Positions 47,743-56,195 of a stretch of 64,000 bases of DNA are shown here, piece after piece. The DNA comes from Sphingobacterium phlebotomi (GTDB lineage: Bacteria > Bacteroidota > Bacteroidia > Sphingobacteriales > Sphingobacteriaceae): NCBI RefSeq assembly GCF_008180195.1, contig NZ_VTAV01000001.1, forward strand, positions 62,001 to 126,000, read 5' to 3'. The stretch's first letter is position 1. Every line of letters begins with the position of its first letter. The notes under the pieces are model-generated. The model was not told the origin of the DNA and ran no database searches. It worked only from the letters and a program-made list of their open reading frames with translations. Position numbers and translations under genes: made by a program.

Positions 47743-49923
47743 ATGACCTTATCCATTTGGAGATATGCCCATTTGGCTTTAGCCATCGTTTCTTCGTTGT
47801 TTTTGCTGATACTTTCGGTGACGGGCGTGATTTTGGCGATCGGGGCAGTCGGCGAAAAGACACAAGGGTATAAAGTCCAAGATTTTGATAAAATAAACCT
47901 TGCACAGAGCATTCCGGCACTGTGGGAGGTTTATTCCGAAATAACGGAACTGACGGTAGATCATAATCAATTTACGACTATCGACGCTTTTGATGAAGAA
48001 GGTAATTCCATGAAGGCCTATGTCGATCCAAGAACCGGAGCCGTCCTGGGAGAAATAAAACTACAAAGTGACTTTATACAATGGAATATTGCGCTACATC
48101 GTTCCCTTTTTTTAAAAGAACCAGGGCGTATTATCGTTGGTGTTGTTTCTTTTCTACTCCTTTTAATTACTATTTCGGGGATTGTATTGATTGCCAAACG
48201 CCAGCAGGGGCTACGAAATTTCTTTGCTAAAATCAATAAAGATTTCTTTTCGCAGTACTTTCATGTCGTTAGTGGACGAGTTTTTCTTATTCCCGTGCTG
48301 ATGCTTGCCCTTACGGGTACGCATCTTTTTATGGTTAGAGTCGGCTTGGCAGGAGGTGAAAACCGAACAATCGACCATGTGTCTGCGGAAGATATGGAGC
48401 AGAAAGCTTTGGCCGATTTTCCCGTCTTTCAACAGACATTACTCGCTGATGTGGAGAAGATAGAATTTCCGTTTATGCCCGACGATCCGGACGAATTTTA
48501 TGTATTGAAACTAAAAGATCGGGAACTGTATGTCCATCAGATTACAGGAGAAATCGTAGAAGAAACCCGCTACCCCTATAGCTTGCTGTTGGAGAAACTG
48601 AGTTTCGATTTGCATACTGGGCGGACAAATGCTATTTGGGCAGTTATTTTGGGTTTTGCATCGTTAAATATCCTGTTTTTCATTTATACTGGTTTCGCGA
48701 TTACTTTTCGGAGAAAAGGAACAAAAGTCAAAAATAAGTTCCATGCATCTACAGCAGAACAGGTAATTTTGGTCGGAACAGAAAATGGTAGTACATTGGC
48801 CTTTGCCAACAAAATCCATCAGCAATTGCTGGTGCTTGGGCATAAATCTTTCCTGACGGAAATGAATCGCTTCACATCTTTTCCCAAGGCAACGCATCTG
48901 CTGGTTTTCAGCTCCACCTATGGTTTGGGTACAGCGCCAGCGAATGCTACACTCTTTGATAGGTTGCTCGCCAAGTATCCGCAAGATCAGCCGGTGCAAT
49001 ATGCCGTGATCGGATTTGGATCAAAGGCTTATCCCGACTTCTGTGCTTACGCCAAACAGGTTGATGAACTATTGGCGAAACAAAGCTGGGCGACGCGGCA
49101 GCTGGATCTACATACCGTAAACGACCGCTCAGCAGAAGAATTTGTTGCCTGGGTGAAGGCTTGGAACGGAAAGTCATCCGGCGAATTGGGAGTCACTTCC
49201 GCCTTGTACGAAACAAAAATAACCGGATTGAAGAAGTTCAATGTTTTGGAAAAAACGAAAGTTACGGCGGATAATTCTACTTTTAAAATGGTGCTTCAGC
49301 CGCAAGGCAGACAAACGTTCCAATCGGGTGATTTATTGGCTATTTATCCTACAAATGACGGACGAGAACGACTATATTCCATTGGCAAAAAAGGTAGAAA
49401 TATCCAGCTGATGGTTAAGTTGTACCCCAATGGATTGGGATCTGAATTTCTGTATGATTTAGCCAAAGGCGACAGCATTTCAGGTCGGATTGTGGTCAAT
49501 AAAAGATTTCATTTCCCTGCGAAAGCTCCAGCGGTCGCTATGATTGCGAATGGAACAGGCATCGCGCCTTTTCTCGGTATGATCGAGGAAAACAAAAACA
49601 AGATACCCGTCCGGCTATATGCGGGTTTCCGGTACAACAATGTACTTTCTAAACAATACCGTCAATTTGCGGATGAGGCCATAACAGTCGGAAAGCTAAC
49701 AGATTTCCAAATGGCTTTTTCACGGGAACAAGACCGACGATATGTAATGGATTTGATTCGAAAAGATGCACCATTCTTTTCCGAATTATTGGAAAAGAAT
49801 GGTGTCATTATGATCTGTGGTTCATTGGCAATGCAAATGGACGTGGAGGATGTGCTTTCCCAAATATGTCTAACCAAAGACTTGCGTAATTACAATGATC
49901 AGATTTTAACGGATTGTTATTGA
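47743..49923 (+). CDS. PepSY-domain membrane protein fused to a flavodoxin/FNR-type reductase (XusC-like)
   Basis: A 726-residue inner-membrane electron-transfer protein. About residues 1-330 form a PepSY-associated module with four membrane helices (about 10-33, 127-150, 181-199, 297-325) and histidines near them (RYAHLAL, ALHRSLF, YFHVVSG, DLHTGR) that could ligate heme. About 340-465 is a flavodoxin-like domain. About 475-726 is a ferredoxin-NADP reductase module with FAD motif RLYSIG and nucleotide motif ANGTGIAPFLGMI. XusC of Bacteroides has only the PepSY part. It should move electrons from NADPH across the membrane. Confidence 0.88.
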   Translation: MTLSIWRYAHLALAIVSSLFLLILSVTGVILAIGAVGEKTQGYKVQDFDKINLAQSIPALWEVYSEITELTVDHNQFTTIDAFDEEGNSMKAYVDPRTGAVLGEIKLQSDFIQWNIALHRSLFLKEPGRIIVGVVSFLLLLITISGIVLIAKRQQGLRNFFAKINKDFFSQYFHVVSGRVFLIPVLMLALTGTHLFMVRVGLAGGENRTIDHVSAEDMEQKALADFPVFQQTLLADVEKIEFPFMPDDPDEFYVLKLKDRELYVHQITGEIVEETRYPYSLLLEKLSFDLHTGRTNAIWAVILGFASLNILFFIYTGFAITFRRKGTKVKNKFHASTAEQVILVGTENGSTLAFANKIHQQLLVLGHKSFLTEMNRFTSFPKATHLLVFSSTYGLGTAPANATLFDRLLAKYPQDQPVQYAVIGFGSKAYPDFCAYAKQVDELLAKQSWATRQLDLHTVNDRSAEEFVAWVKAWNGKSSGELGVTSALYETKITGLKKFNVLEKTKVTADNSTFKMVLQPQGRQTFQSGDLLAIYPTNDGRERLYSIGKKGRNIQLMVKLYPNGLGSEFLYDLAKGDSISGRIVVNKRFHFPAKAPAVAMIANGTGIAPFLGMIEENKNKIPVRLYAGFRYNNVLSKQYRQFADEAITVGKLTDFQMAFSREQDRRYVMDLIRKDAPFFSELLEKNGVIMICGSLAMQMDVEDVLSQICLTKDLRNYNDQILTDCY

Positions 49924-49952
49924 CGGTTACGATTTAGATATTTTGATTTCTT

Positions 49953-50894
49953 ATGCGGTCTCTTTTCACCATTTCTTTTATTCTCCTTAGCCTGACTTAC
50001 GGCTTTTCCCAGCAGATATTTAAGAGCCAAACTACACAGATGGGTTCGGTTTTTGAGTTTGTTTTGGTGGAAAATGACTCGATCCAGGCACAGCAATACT
50101 TTCAGTTAGTAAAAGATGAAATAGAACGCATCGAAAACTTGATCTCCGAATGGAGACCGCATACGCAAATTTCACAGATAAACCAAAATGCTGGTATTCG
50201 ACCTGTACAAGTTGATCGTGAAGTTTTTGAGCTGACCCACCGTGCTATTCATTATTCCCAACTCACAGACGGTGCATTTGACATCAGCATAGCTGCGCTG
50301 GATAAAATTTGGCTTTTTGACGGAAGCATGGAACAGTTGCCCGCAGATGATGTTATCCGTAGTTCTGTGCAACATGTGGGTTACCAACACATCATTTTGG
50401 ATAACGTAAACTCAACTATTTTTCTGAAAAAGAAAGGAATGAAAATTGGCTTTGGCTCTATCGGAAAAGGTTATGCGGCGGACAAAGGCAAGGAATTGCT
50501 ACAATCTTTGGGTGTCGTAGGTGGTATAGTCAATGCTTCCGGCGATCTCGCCGTCTGGGGAACGCAACCCGACAGAAAGCCATGGAAAATAGGCATACGT
50601 AATCCTTTCAAAGGTTACAAAATGATAAAGGTCTTGAAGTTGAGAGATGGTGCTGTGACGACATCTGGAAGCAATGAAAAGTTTGCAGAAATAGGTGACA
50701 AACGCTATTCACATATTATAAACCCGAAAACAGGTTGGCCATCGACTGGGTTAACAAGTGTTACCGTGTCGGGTTCATCAGCGGAATTTGCCAATTTTTT
50801 AAGCACATCCATTATGGTTTTAGGTAAAAGAAAAGGCAAAAAACTACTTAAAGAATTTCCCGATTACAAAGCCATCATCGTGAAGGATCGGTAA
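49953..50894 (+). CDS. apbE: FAD:protein FMN transferase (ApbE)
   Basis: A 313-residue exported transferase that cleaves FAD and links FMN to Ser/Thr of target proteins. Signal peptide to about GFSQ; characteristic motifs are GFGSIGKGYAADK, VNASGDLAVWG and YSHIINPKTGWP. It ends slightly short of typical 330-350-residue family members, but all core motifs are present. Its target is probably the DUF2271 protein of the same operon, since no NqrC/RnfG gene is in the window. It starts 30 bases after the PepSY reductase. Confidence 0.93.
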   Translation: MRSLFTISFILLSLTYGFSQQIFKSQTTQMGSVFEFVLVENDSIQAQQYFQLVKDEIERIENLISEWRPHTQISQINQNAGIRPVQVDREVFELTHRAIHYSQLTDGAFDISIAALDKIWLFDGSMEQLPADDVIRSSVQHVGYQHIILDNVNSTIFLKKKGMKIGFGSIGKGYAADKGKELLQSLGVVGGIVNASGDLAVWGTQPDRKPWKIGIRNPFKGYKMIKVLKLRDGAVTTSGSNEKFAEIGDKRYSHIINPKTGWPSTGLTSVTVSGSSAEFANFLSTSIMVLGKRKGKKLLKEFPDYKAIIVKDR

Positions 50895-50973
50895 TACGCC
50901 GAAGTTATTTCTTTGCTTTTTTATTATTATCTTCGTGCAGACTATGAAAAAGTAGTATTAACCGTAAATATAC

Positions 50974-52668
50974 ATGTTGGGAAATAGGTGGTATAGACAT
51001 TTTTTATTTCGTCTATTGTTATTTATTGTCGTTATAGCCATCGCGATGCAGTTTTTCTTTGGCCATCCTACAACGGCAGAGAGTCAACGGGCCACCTTTG
51101 TAGAGGAGTTCAATAAAATACAAACGGTTTTTCAAGAGGGCGATTTCGATGGGTTAGGGGAGGAGATACAGCAGAAGGAGAACCCTCTTGCCTCCATTGC
51201 CTACCAAATTAATCTGGCAAAATTTTATGCGAACGAACAATCCGCCAGAAATCAAAAAAGCGATCAGCTTTTTAACCAGGCGATAGAAGCTTCGAAGACA
51301 TTGCAAGATTCTGGACTATTGGTTTTTGCGCTTGCTCAGCGCGGACATTATTATTATCGGATGCGAAAGATTTCGCTGGCAATGCCAGATATGGTAGAAG
51401 TCGTTTTCCTTTTGGAGCGGTATCCCAACATACAGCCACCTTTCGAACAAAAAGTATATAAACAAGTTGGTTTTTTTCTGGGGACGATAGGTGATTTTGA
51501 AAAGGCGAATAAATTTTTACATCGCTCTTTGGCATTAACCGAGCCTACAGATACCCATGAACGCGCCGCTTTGTTGGATAATATCGGGTTCTATGCCCTA
51601 CAATCAAAAGATACTTCGGGGGCATCACATTATTTTGATCAAGCCCAATCATTGGCAAAACAAAGCAGAGATACTATTCGACAGGCAAAAATATGGGGCA
51701 ACCGAGCGCTTATAGCTTGGAGCAAAGGGGAAAGAAAACAAGCCTTGGAATTTCTGAGAAAAGATATAGCGATATCTGATGACAAAGGCGATAGCCTGAA
51801 TACACTTTATGCCACAAATATATTGAGTACATTTCTCCTAGAGGAAGGAGAGGTTACAGAAGCGAAATACTATTTGAGGCGTATCCAGCCGTTCGCTGAA
51901 AAGCATAGAAACTTGATTGTACATAGACATACGCTTCACCAGCTCTTTTTGAAGATCGCGTTGGCCGAAAGTAATGAAGAGGTAGAATTCAATCAACGGA
52001 GATTACTTTATAGTATGCAGGACAGCTTGAACCTTTTTGATGGCGAAAATGTAACCAAACAAACCCGTTGGCAAGCTGAAAGGGAAATGATCGCAGAGCG
52101 CCTGGCACAATCCAATCACGAATATGCATTGGAGAAGAAAAAGAATAGTGTTTTGATGGGATTGGCAGTTAGCGTCGTGTTGCTCTTGGGGGGCGTCTAC
52201 GGAACAACTTATCGGAAAGCTCGGAAAGAGAAACGAGCGTTTCAACAGCAGATGAGGCAGATTGAAATAGATGCAAACCAACAGGCGAAGCAACTCCAAA
52301 TGAATCAAACGTCGTCCATCGCGTATGCAACAGATAATGATTCCGTACAGCGAGCAGGACGAGATAAGTTACAGCAACTATTGTCCTCCAGCCTAATTAC
52401 CGATGAAAGTTGGAGAACATTCAAACGCACCTTCTCCAATATTTACCCAGATTCTTACCACGAGTTAATGTCCAAATTTCCGGAATTGTCAGAAAGCAAC
52501 CTGAGGATAGCTCTCTTGCAAAAATTAGATTTGAGCAACAACGAAATCAGTGACTTATTAGGGGTGACACCAGGAGCTATTAAAAAATCTAAACAGCGAT
52601 TGCACAAAAAAATGGGAGAAGAACGATACGTTCTTTTCCAAGATGAAATGAATAAGCCGCTTTTATAG
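50974..52668 (+). CDS. Membrane-anchored TPR regulator with LuxR-like DNA-binding domain
   Basis: A 564-residue protein. An N-terminal membrane helix (about 9-28) is followed by TPR repeats (about 55-340), a second membrane helix (about 394-414), a coiled coil (about 415-450) and a C-terminal helix-turn-helix (SESNLRIALLQKLDLSNNEI, then VTPGAIKKSKQRLHKKMG). It follows apbE on the same strand after 79 bases, so it may be the regulator of the iron locus, in the way that the DUF6377 protein precedes the dextran locus. The signal sensed is unknown. Confidence 0.82.
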   Translation: MLGNRWYRHFLFRLLLFIVVIAIAMQFFFGHPTTAESQRATFVEEFNKIQTVFQEGDFDGLGEEIQQKENPLASIAYQINLAKFYANEQSARNQKSDQLFNQAIEASKTLQDSGLLVFALAQRGHYYYRMRKISLAMPDMVEVVFLLERYPNIQPPFEQKVYKQVGFFLGTIGDFEKANKFLHRSLALTEPTDTHERAALLDNIGFYALQSKDTSGASHYFDQAQSLAKQSRDTIRQAKIWGNRALIAWSKGERKQALEFLRKDIAISDDKGDSLNTLYATNILSTFLLEEGEVTEAKYYLRRIQPFAEKHRNLIVHRHTLHQLFLKIALAESNEEVEFNQRRLLYSMQDSLNLFDGENVTKQTRWQAEREMIAERLAQSNHEYALEKKKNSVLMGLAVSVVLLLGGVYGTTYRKARKEKRAFQQQMRQIEIDANQQAKQLQMNQTSSIAYATDNDSVQRAGRDKLQQLLSSSLITDESWRTFKRTFSNIYPDSYHELMSKFPELSESNLRIALLQKLDLSNNEISDLLGVTPGAIKKSKQRLHKKMGEERYVLFQDEMNKPLL

Positions 52669-52680
52669 ACGGCTATTATA

Positions 52681-53028
52681 CTACTTTTTGGTACCTGCAA
52701 TAGCACCTACAATCATGTCAATGATTGCAACGACGATAGCAAACAGCGTAGCTGTCCAAAAACCATCTACATCAAATTTGCTTCCCATAAGCTTGTCACT
52801 TAATAATATCATTAAAACGGTAATGATAAAAGAAACTAATCCAAACGTAAGCCAGTTTAACGGAAATGTGAATAACCTTAAAATACCACCTACAACGGCA
52901 TTTACTAATCCGATAACCAAACCGGTTACAATTGCCCAGCCAAAGCCGGCTACCTGTGCTCCCGGAACAATATAAGCAGCGATAGCGACCACTGCACCGG
53001 TAATTAATAAGCTGATAATAAACCTCAT
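52681..53028 (-). CDS. Phage-holin-IV-superfamily small membrane protein (YvlD-like)
   Basis: A 115-residue protein of four hydrophobic segments (about 3-22, 27-49, 58-78, 88-111) with glycine-rich AIVTGLVIGLVNAVVGGIL. It belongs to the family named mycobacterial four-TMS phage holin superfamily IV, found on many chromosomes with no link to phage. No lysis genes lie nearby. Function is unknown, perhaps envelope stress. It is convergent with the TPR regulator and divergent from the FNR-like gene. Confidence 0.85.
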   Translation of the reverse strand: MRFIISLLITGAVVAIAAYIVPGAQVAGFGWAIVTGLVIGLVNAVVGGILRLFTFPLNWLTFGLVSFIITVLMILLSDKLMGSKFDVDGFWTATLFAIVVAIIDMIVGAIAGTKK

Positions 53029-53178
53029 AATAAGTCGTGTGCTAATGTAATTTATGCTGTAAACTAATCAAAAAAAGTGCCAAATCCATATCAAGTTTAG
53101 AGTGAGGATAGCGCTTTTGGAACATTTCTATAAAAATATTAATATTGTAAGTAGAGAAGAATAGTATCAAGATAGCAA

Positions 53179-53862
53179 ATGAGCAAAAAACTGAAGGTAT
53201 GTGACCATTCCTGTTTTATGTGTCGCTATGTCATAGCAGATTGGTGGCAGAATATCGATATGAGACGACAAATAATAAAGGTGAAAAAAGGACAACGATT
53301 TATCGATGAAGGAGCCGGAGCAGAGGGAGTTTATTTTGTGCAGGAAGGTTTGGTGAAAGTGCATAAACGTTGGGATGATAAAGAAAACATTGTACGTTTT
53401 GCCAAGAAAGGGGATATTGTAGGTCATCGCGGTATGTCACCGAAAAAATCTATTTTCCCGATTTCAGCTACCTGTTTGGAAAATACGGTACTATGTTTTG
53501 TCCCGATCGATTTTTTCCAGTCTCTCTTGAAAACCAATCCGATATTGACCTACGAGCTGTTGATGTTTTATGCAGATGAACTTCAAATCTCTGAACAAAA
53601 AGTAACCAATCAGGTGCAGTTGTCTGTGAAAGGTAGGGTCGCATGGAGCTTATTTCAATTGGAAGAAAAGATGGGGGTCGATCAGGACGGATACATCGGA
53701 CTGATTTTGTCCAAAACAGACTTGGCATCCTATGTAGGTTCAACCTACGAAAGTGTGTACCGTATGATGACCGAATTAGTGGAGGAGGATATTATTGAGT
53801 CGGTTAATAAGCGCATCAAAATAAAAGATCGAACAATGCTTCTGCACTATAGTAAATCCTGA
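53179..53862 (+). CDS. Crp/Fnr-family regulator with FNR-like cysteine set
   Basis: A 227-residue regulator: cyclic-nucleotide-binding fold (about 30-140) and a winged helix with SKTDLASYVGSTYESVYRMM. The N-terminus has Cys8, Cys12 and Cys15 (KVCDHSCFMCRY), and Cys106 in ENTVLCFVPI aligns with the fourth ligand, Cys122, of Escherichia coli FNR (TSMVCEIPF). This suggests an oxygen-labile iron-sulfur cluster, though the N-terminal spacing (x3, x2) differs from FNR (x2, x5). Its location next to the molybdenum/nitrate operon suggests control of that operon. Confidence 0.9.
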   Translation: MSKKLKVCDHSCFMCRYVIADWWQNIDMRRQIIKVKKGQRFIDEGAGAEGVYFVQEGLVKVHKRWDDKENIVRFAKKGDIVGHRGMSPKKSIFPISATCLENTVLCFVPIDFFQSLLKTNPILTYELLMFYADELQISEQKVTNQVQLSVKGRVAWSLFQLEEKMGVDQDGYIGLILSKTDLASYVGSTYESVYRMMTELVEEDIIESVNKRIKIKDRTMLLHYSKS

Positions 53863-53881
53863 TATTGCACGTAATTAGAAA

Positions 53882-53909
53882 TAGGCTGAAAGGCGTGCTT
53901 CCAAGCCTA
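53882..53909. terminator. Weak hairpin between convergent fnr-like and mobA genes
   Basis: TAGGCT (53882-53887) pairs with AGCCTA (53904-53909) with a 16-base loop; the T-rich stretch CATTTTTATAGG is 10 bases further on. Poor evidence for efficient termination. Confidence 0.35.
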
Positions 53910-53923
53910 AATCTCCCTCATTT

Positions 53924-54577
53924 TTATAGGTTATAGTTTATTTCGGTCGTCTTCCATTTTCTAATACTGTCGGGCGTATTGTAGTTACGGAAATCTTTTG
54001 CATTCCCCGAAGCAGGAAGTTTTACCGCGCAAAGATTTTTTATAGCACGTTTTACGGAAAAGCCAGTCAGGTACCCATGTTGGTAATCGAGGAATAGTTT
54101 CTGTAGTCCGGAAGCGGTATAAATGGCACACAAGGGTTCGATCTGTTCATTTTTTGTATACAGATATACGTCAGCTCCCACAATCTGCCGACGAATGTCC
54201 AACAATCGTTGTAATAGTGGCGTTTCCATATCGATCATATCACAGGGTAGCACGAAGAGGTCTGCTTTGGGAAACAGTTGGTGAGCGCTCAACAAGCCGG
54301 CTAAAGGACCCTTTACATCGACTTGATCGATGATCAACGTTTCGGAAGAAAAAATGTGACGATAAGTGCTCTGCTGGAATGGATTAATAGAAAAATAGGT
54401 TTCCAGGTCCAGACTTTCTAACCTGTCGCTCATATGTCTAGCCCAGGTACAGCCATTCTTGCGTAACTGTCCTTTGTCGGTTCCCATACGGCTGCTTTTA
54501 CCTCCGCATAGCACTAATCCTAACAATGTATGTGCTGTGTTTTCCATTGATAAATAGTAGATTTCCATGTCGTCCAT
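53924..54577 (-). CDS. mobA: Molybdenum cofactor guanylyltransferase
   Basis: A 217-residue nucleotidyltransferase that links GMP to molybdopterin to make the guanine dinucleotide cofactor used by DMSO-reductase-family enzymes, including the nitrate reductase of this operon. The signature LVLCGGKSSRMGTDKG is intact, with LIIDQVDVKGPLAGLLSA and VLPCDMIDM following. It is the last gene of the operon and starts directly after the moaE stop (TAAATG, no gap). Later in-frame ATGs at 54568 or near 54547 are possible starts; the last would give a tighter fit to the family N-terminus. Confidence 0.93.
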   Translation of the reverse strand: MDDMEIYYLSMENTAHTLLGLVLCGGKSSRMGTDKGQLRKNGCTWARHMSDRLESLDLETYFSINPFQQSTYRHIFSSETLIIDQVDVKGPLAGLLSAHQLFPKADLFVLPCDMIDMETPLLQRLLDIRRQIVGADVYLYTKNEQIEPLCAIYTASGLQKLFLDYQHGYLTGFSVKRAIKNLCAVKLPASGNAKDFRNYNTPDSIRKWKTTEINYNL

Positions 54578-55003
54578 TTACTTCTGTTGACAGGAGCAAT
54601 GTCCTCCCCAGGCCCGCTCACCGTCCACGAAATGCTCACATTTCCATAGCGGAACATGATGTTTGATACGGTCGATGATATACTGATTGGCTGCGTAGGC
54701 TTCCTCACGATGGGCAGCAGCAGTAATGACTACCACTGCTGTTTCCATAACCGAAACTTTGCCCAACCGATGGACGACGATAGCAACTTGTAGCCCCCAA
54801 CGTTGTTTTGCCTCATCCAGTAATGCCGCAATCATCTTGTTGGCCATCTGCTCGGCAGCCTCGTAAGAAAGGTGCGAGACTTCCTTTCCTTGGTGGTTAT
54901 TCCGTACTTCGCCACTAAACAGCACGACTCCCCCTGCTGCTGGATGATGAGCCTGCTTCCAAAGTGCCATTACATCAATTTTTTCGGCGCTAAGATGTGT
55001 CAT
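54578..55003 (-). CDS. moaE: Molybdopterin synthase catalytic subunit
   Basis: A 141-residue protein that, with thiocarboxylated MoaD, inserts two sulfurs into cyclic pyranopterin monophosphate. AGGVVLFSGEVRNNHQG, AIVVHRLGKVSVMETAVVV and HHVPLWKCEHF are conserved MoaE segments. I start it at the ATG at 55003; a GTG one codon earlier is possible. Only two bases separate it from moaD. Confidence 0.94.
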   Translation of the reverse strand: MTHLSAEKIDVMALWKQAHHPAAGGVVLFSGEVRNNHQGKEVSHLSYEAAEQMANKMIAALLDEAKQRWGLQVAIVVHRLGKVSVMETAVVVITAAAHREEAYAANQYIIDRIKHHVPLWKCEHFVDGERAWGGHCSCQQK

Positions 55004-55005
55004 CA

Positions 55006-55242
55006 CTAGCCTCCGCTACTAGGTGGAATGACTAAGATAAGATCGCCCTGACGAAGCTGGTAGTCCTCCTGCACAAACGTATCATCTACCGCAAACCGAC
55101 ATTGCTCCAATAATGTTGTGGCAAATGATTGCTGATCAATCAGGTAACGTCGTAAACGATTGATGTCTTCTGGGGTCTCTTGGACCTCCATAACGGAAGG
55201 AAAATAATCCTTCAATCCCGCAAAAAATTCCAAAGTAATCAT
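55006..55242 (-). CDS. moaD: Molybdopterin synthase sulfur carrier subunit
   Basis: A 78-residue ubiquitin-like sulfur carrier. The C-terminal Gly-Gly (VIPPSSGG), which is adenylated and thiocarboxylated, is intact, and the FAGLKDYF opening fits MoaD. It sits between moaA and moaE with two-base gaps on both sides. The activating enzyme MoeB is not in the window. Confidence 0.93.
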   Translation of the reverse strand: MITLEFFAGLKDYFPSVMEVQETPEDINRLRRYLIDQQSFATTLLEQCRFAVDDTFVQEDYQLRQGDLILVIPPSSGG

Positions 55243-55244
55243 AT

Positions 55245-56195
55245 TTATCCTCCAATTGTTAACATACTTATTTCGCTTCCGGAAAATTGCATTTGTTTTT
55301 GCCCGAGTGCGGCATATAAACTCGTTTCCAATCCTTTCTGACTGCTGATCTCCCGAAGAGGTATAGGCGTATTACTACTTAAACAACCATAAATATTTCC
55401 CTGAGCGTCTAATCGCAGACGATTGCAGTCGGCACAAAAAGGATGGCTTTCATTGGCAATGATCCCGAAGCTATGGTCGCAAGCGGTGTTCCAGTACGTT
55501 GCGGTGTCTCCGTATTTCTTTGCCTGTTCGTCGATTGCATAGACACTACTTATTCTTTCCAGCATGGCTTGCCTCGAGAAAAACTTGCTGTCTGTATCGC
55601 CAAATAGATGGCCCATGGCCATCAATTCCAAAAAGCGTATTTTAATACCATGCCTAAAGGCAAAATCTAATAAAGGCAGGATCTCCTTATCGTTTTCACC
55701 GGCCATAATCACCGTGTTAATTTTTACCTCCAACCCTATTTTTTTGGCGGCTATTATTCCCTCGATCACCTGCTTTACACCCGCCCGTTTTGTGACCCTA
55801 AAGAAGGAAGTTTCGGATAATGCATCTAGCGAGACATTGATGGATCGAAGACCGGCTTCTTGGAGAGAAGTAACTTTTTTCGCCAGTAAAAAGCCGTTTG
55901 TCGTCATCTTAATATCATGGATACCCAGTTGCCGAATACCCGTTATTAATTTGGGGAGATCGGGATATAGCAGTGGCTCACCTCCTGTTAAACGGATTGT
56001 CTGTAGATGCAATACATCGTGCAAGCGACCTATGAGGTCAATGAGCTCATCGCTGGATAACACAACCGGCTTTGGTATGGCTGAGGTGATTCCATCTTCA
56101 CATACACAATAGGTGCACGCAAAGTTGCATCTATCGAGCAGGCTCACGCGCAGGACTTTGAATGATCTTCCGATAGGGTCTGTCAATGTTTGCAT
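55245..56195 (-). CDS. moaA: GTP 3',8-cyclase
   Basis: A 316-residue radical-SAM enzyme for the first step of molybdenum cofactor synthesis. The N-terminal cluster motif is CNFACTYC, with TGGEPLLYPDL for SAM binding; the C-terminal second cluster is in FCADCNRLRLDAQGNIYGCL, and the protein ends in the conserved Gly-Gly (LTIGG). The start overlaps the TSUP permease stop by one base (TAATG). Its usual partner moaC is missing from the window. Confidence 0.95.
   Translation of the reverse strand: MQTLTDPIGRSFKVLRVSLLDRCNFACTYCVCEDGITSAIPKPVVLSSDELIDLIGRLHDVLHLQTIRLTGGEPLLYPDLPKLITGIRQLGIHDIKMTTNGFLLAKKVTSLQEAGLRSINVSLDALSETSFFRVTKRAGVKQVIEGIIAAKKIGLEVKINTVIMAGENDKEILPLLDFAFRHGIKIRFLELMAMGHLFGDTDSKFFSRQAMLERISSVYAIDEQAKKYGDTATYWNTACDHSFGIIANESHPFCADCNRLRLDAQGNIYGCLSSNTPIPLREISSQKGLETSLYAALGQKQMQFSGSEISMLTIGG

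Noticed and set aside
52681..53028. Prophage remnant suggested by the holin-family name
   Set aside because: No other phage gene, attachment site or integrase is nearby; this family is common on non-phage chromosomes.
55564..56112. 182-codon plus-strand ORF opposite moaA
   Set aside because: Antisense to the radical-SAM core; no start signal and no family resemblance.
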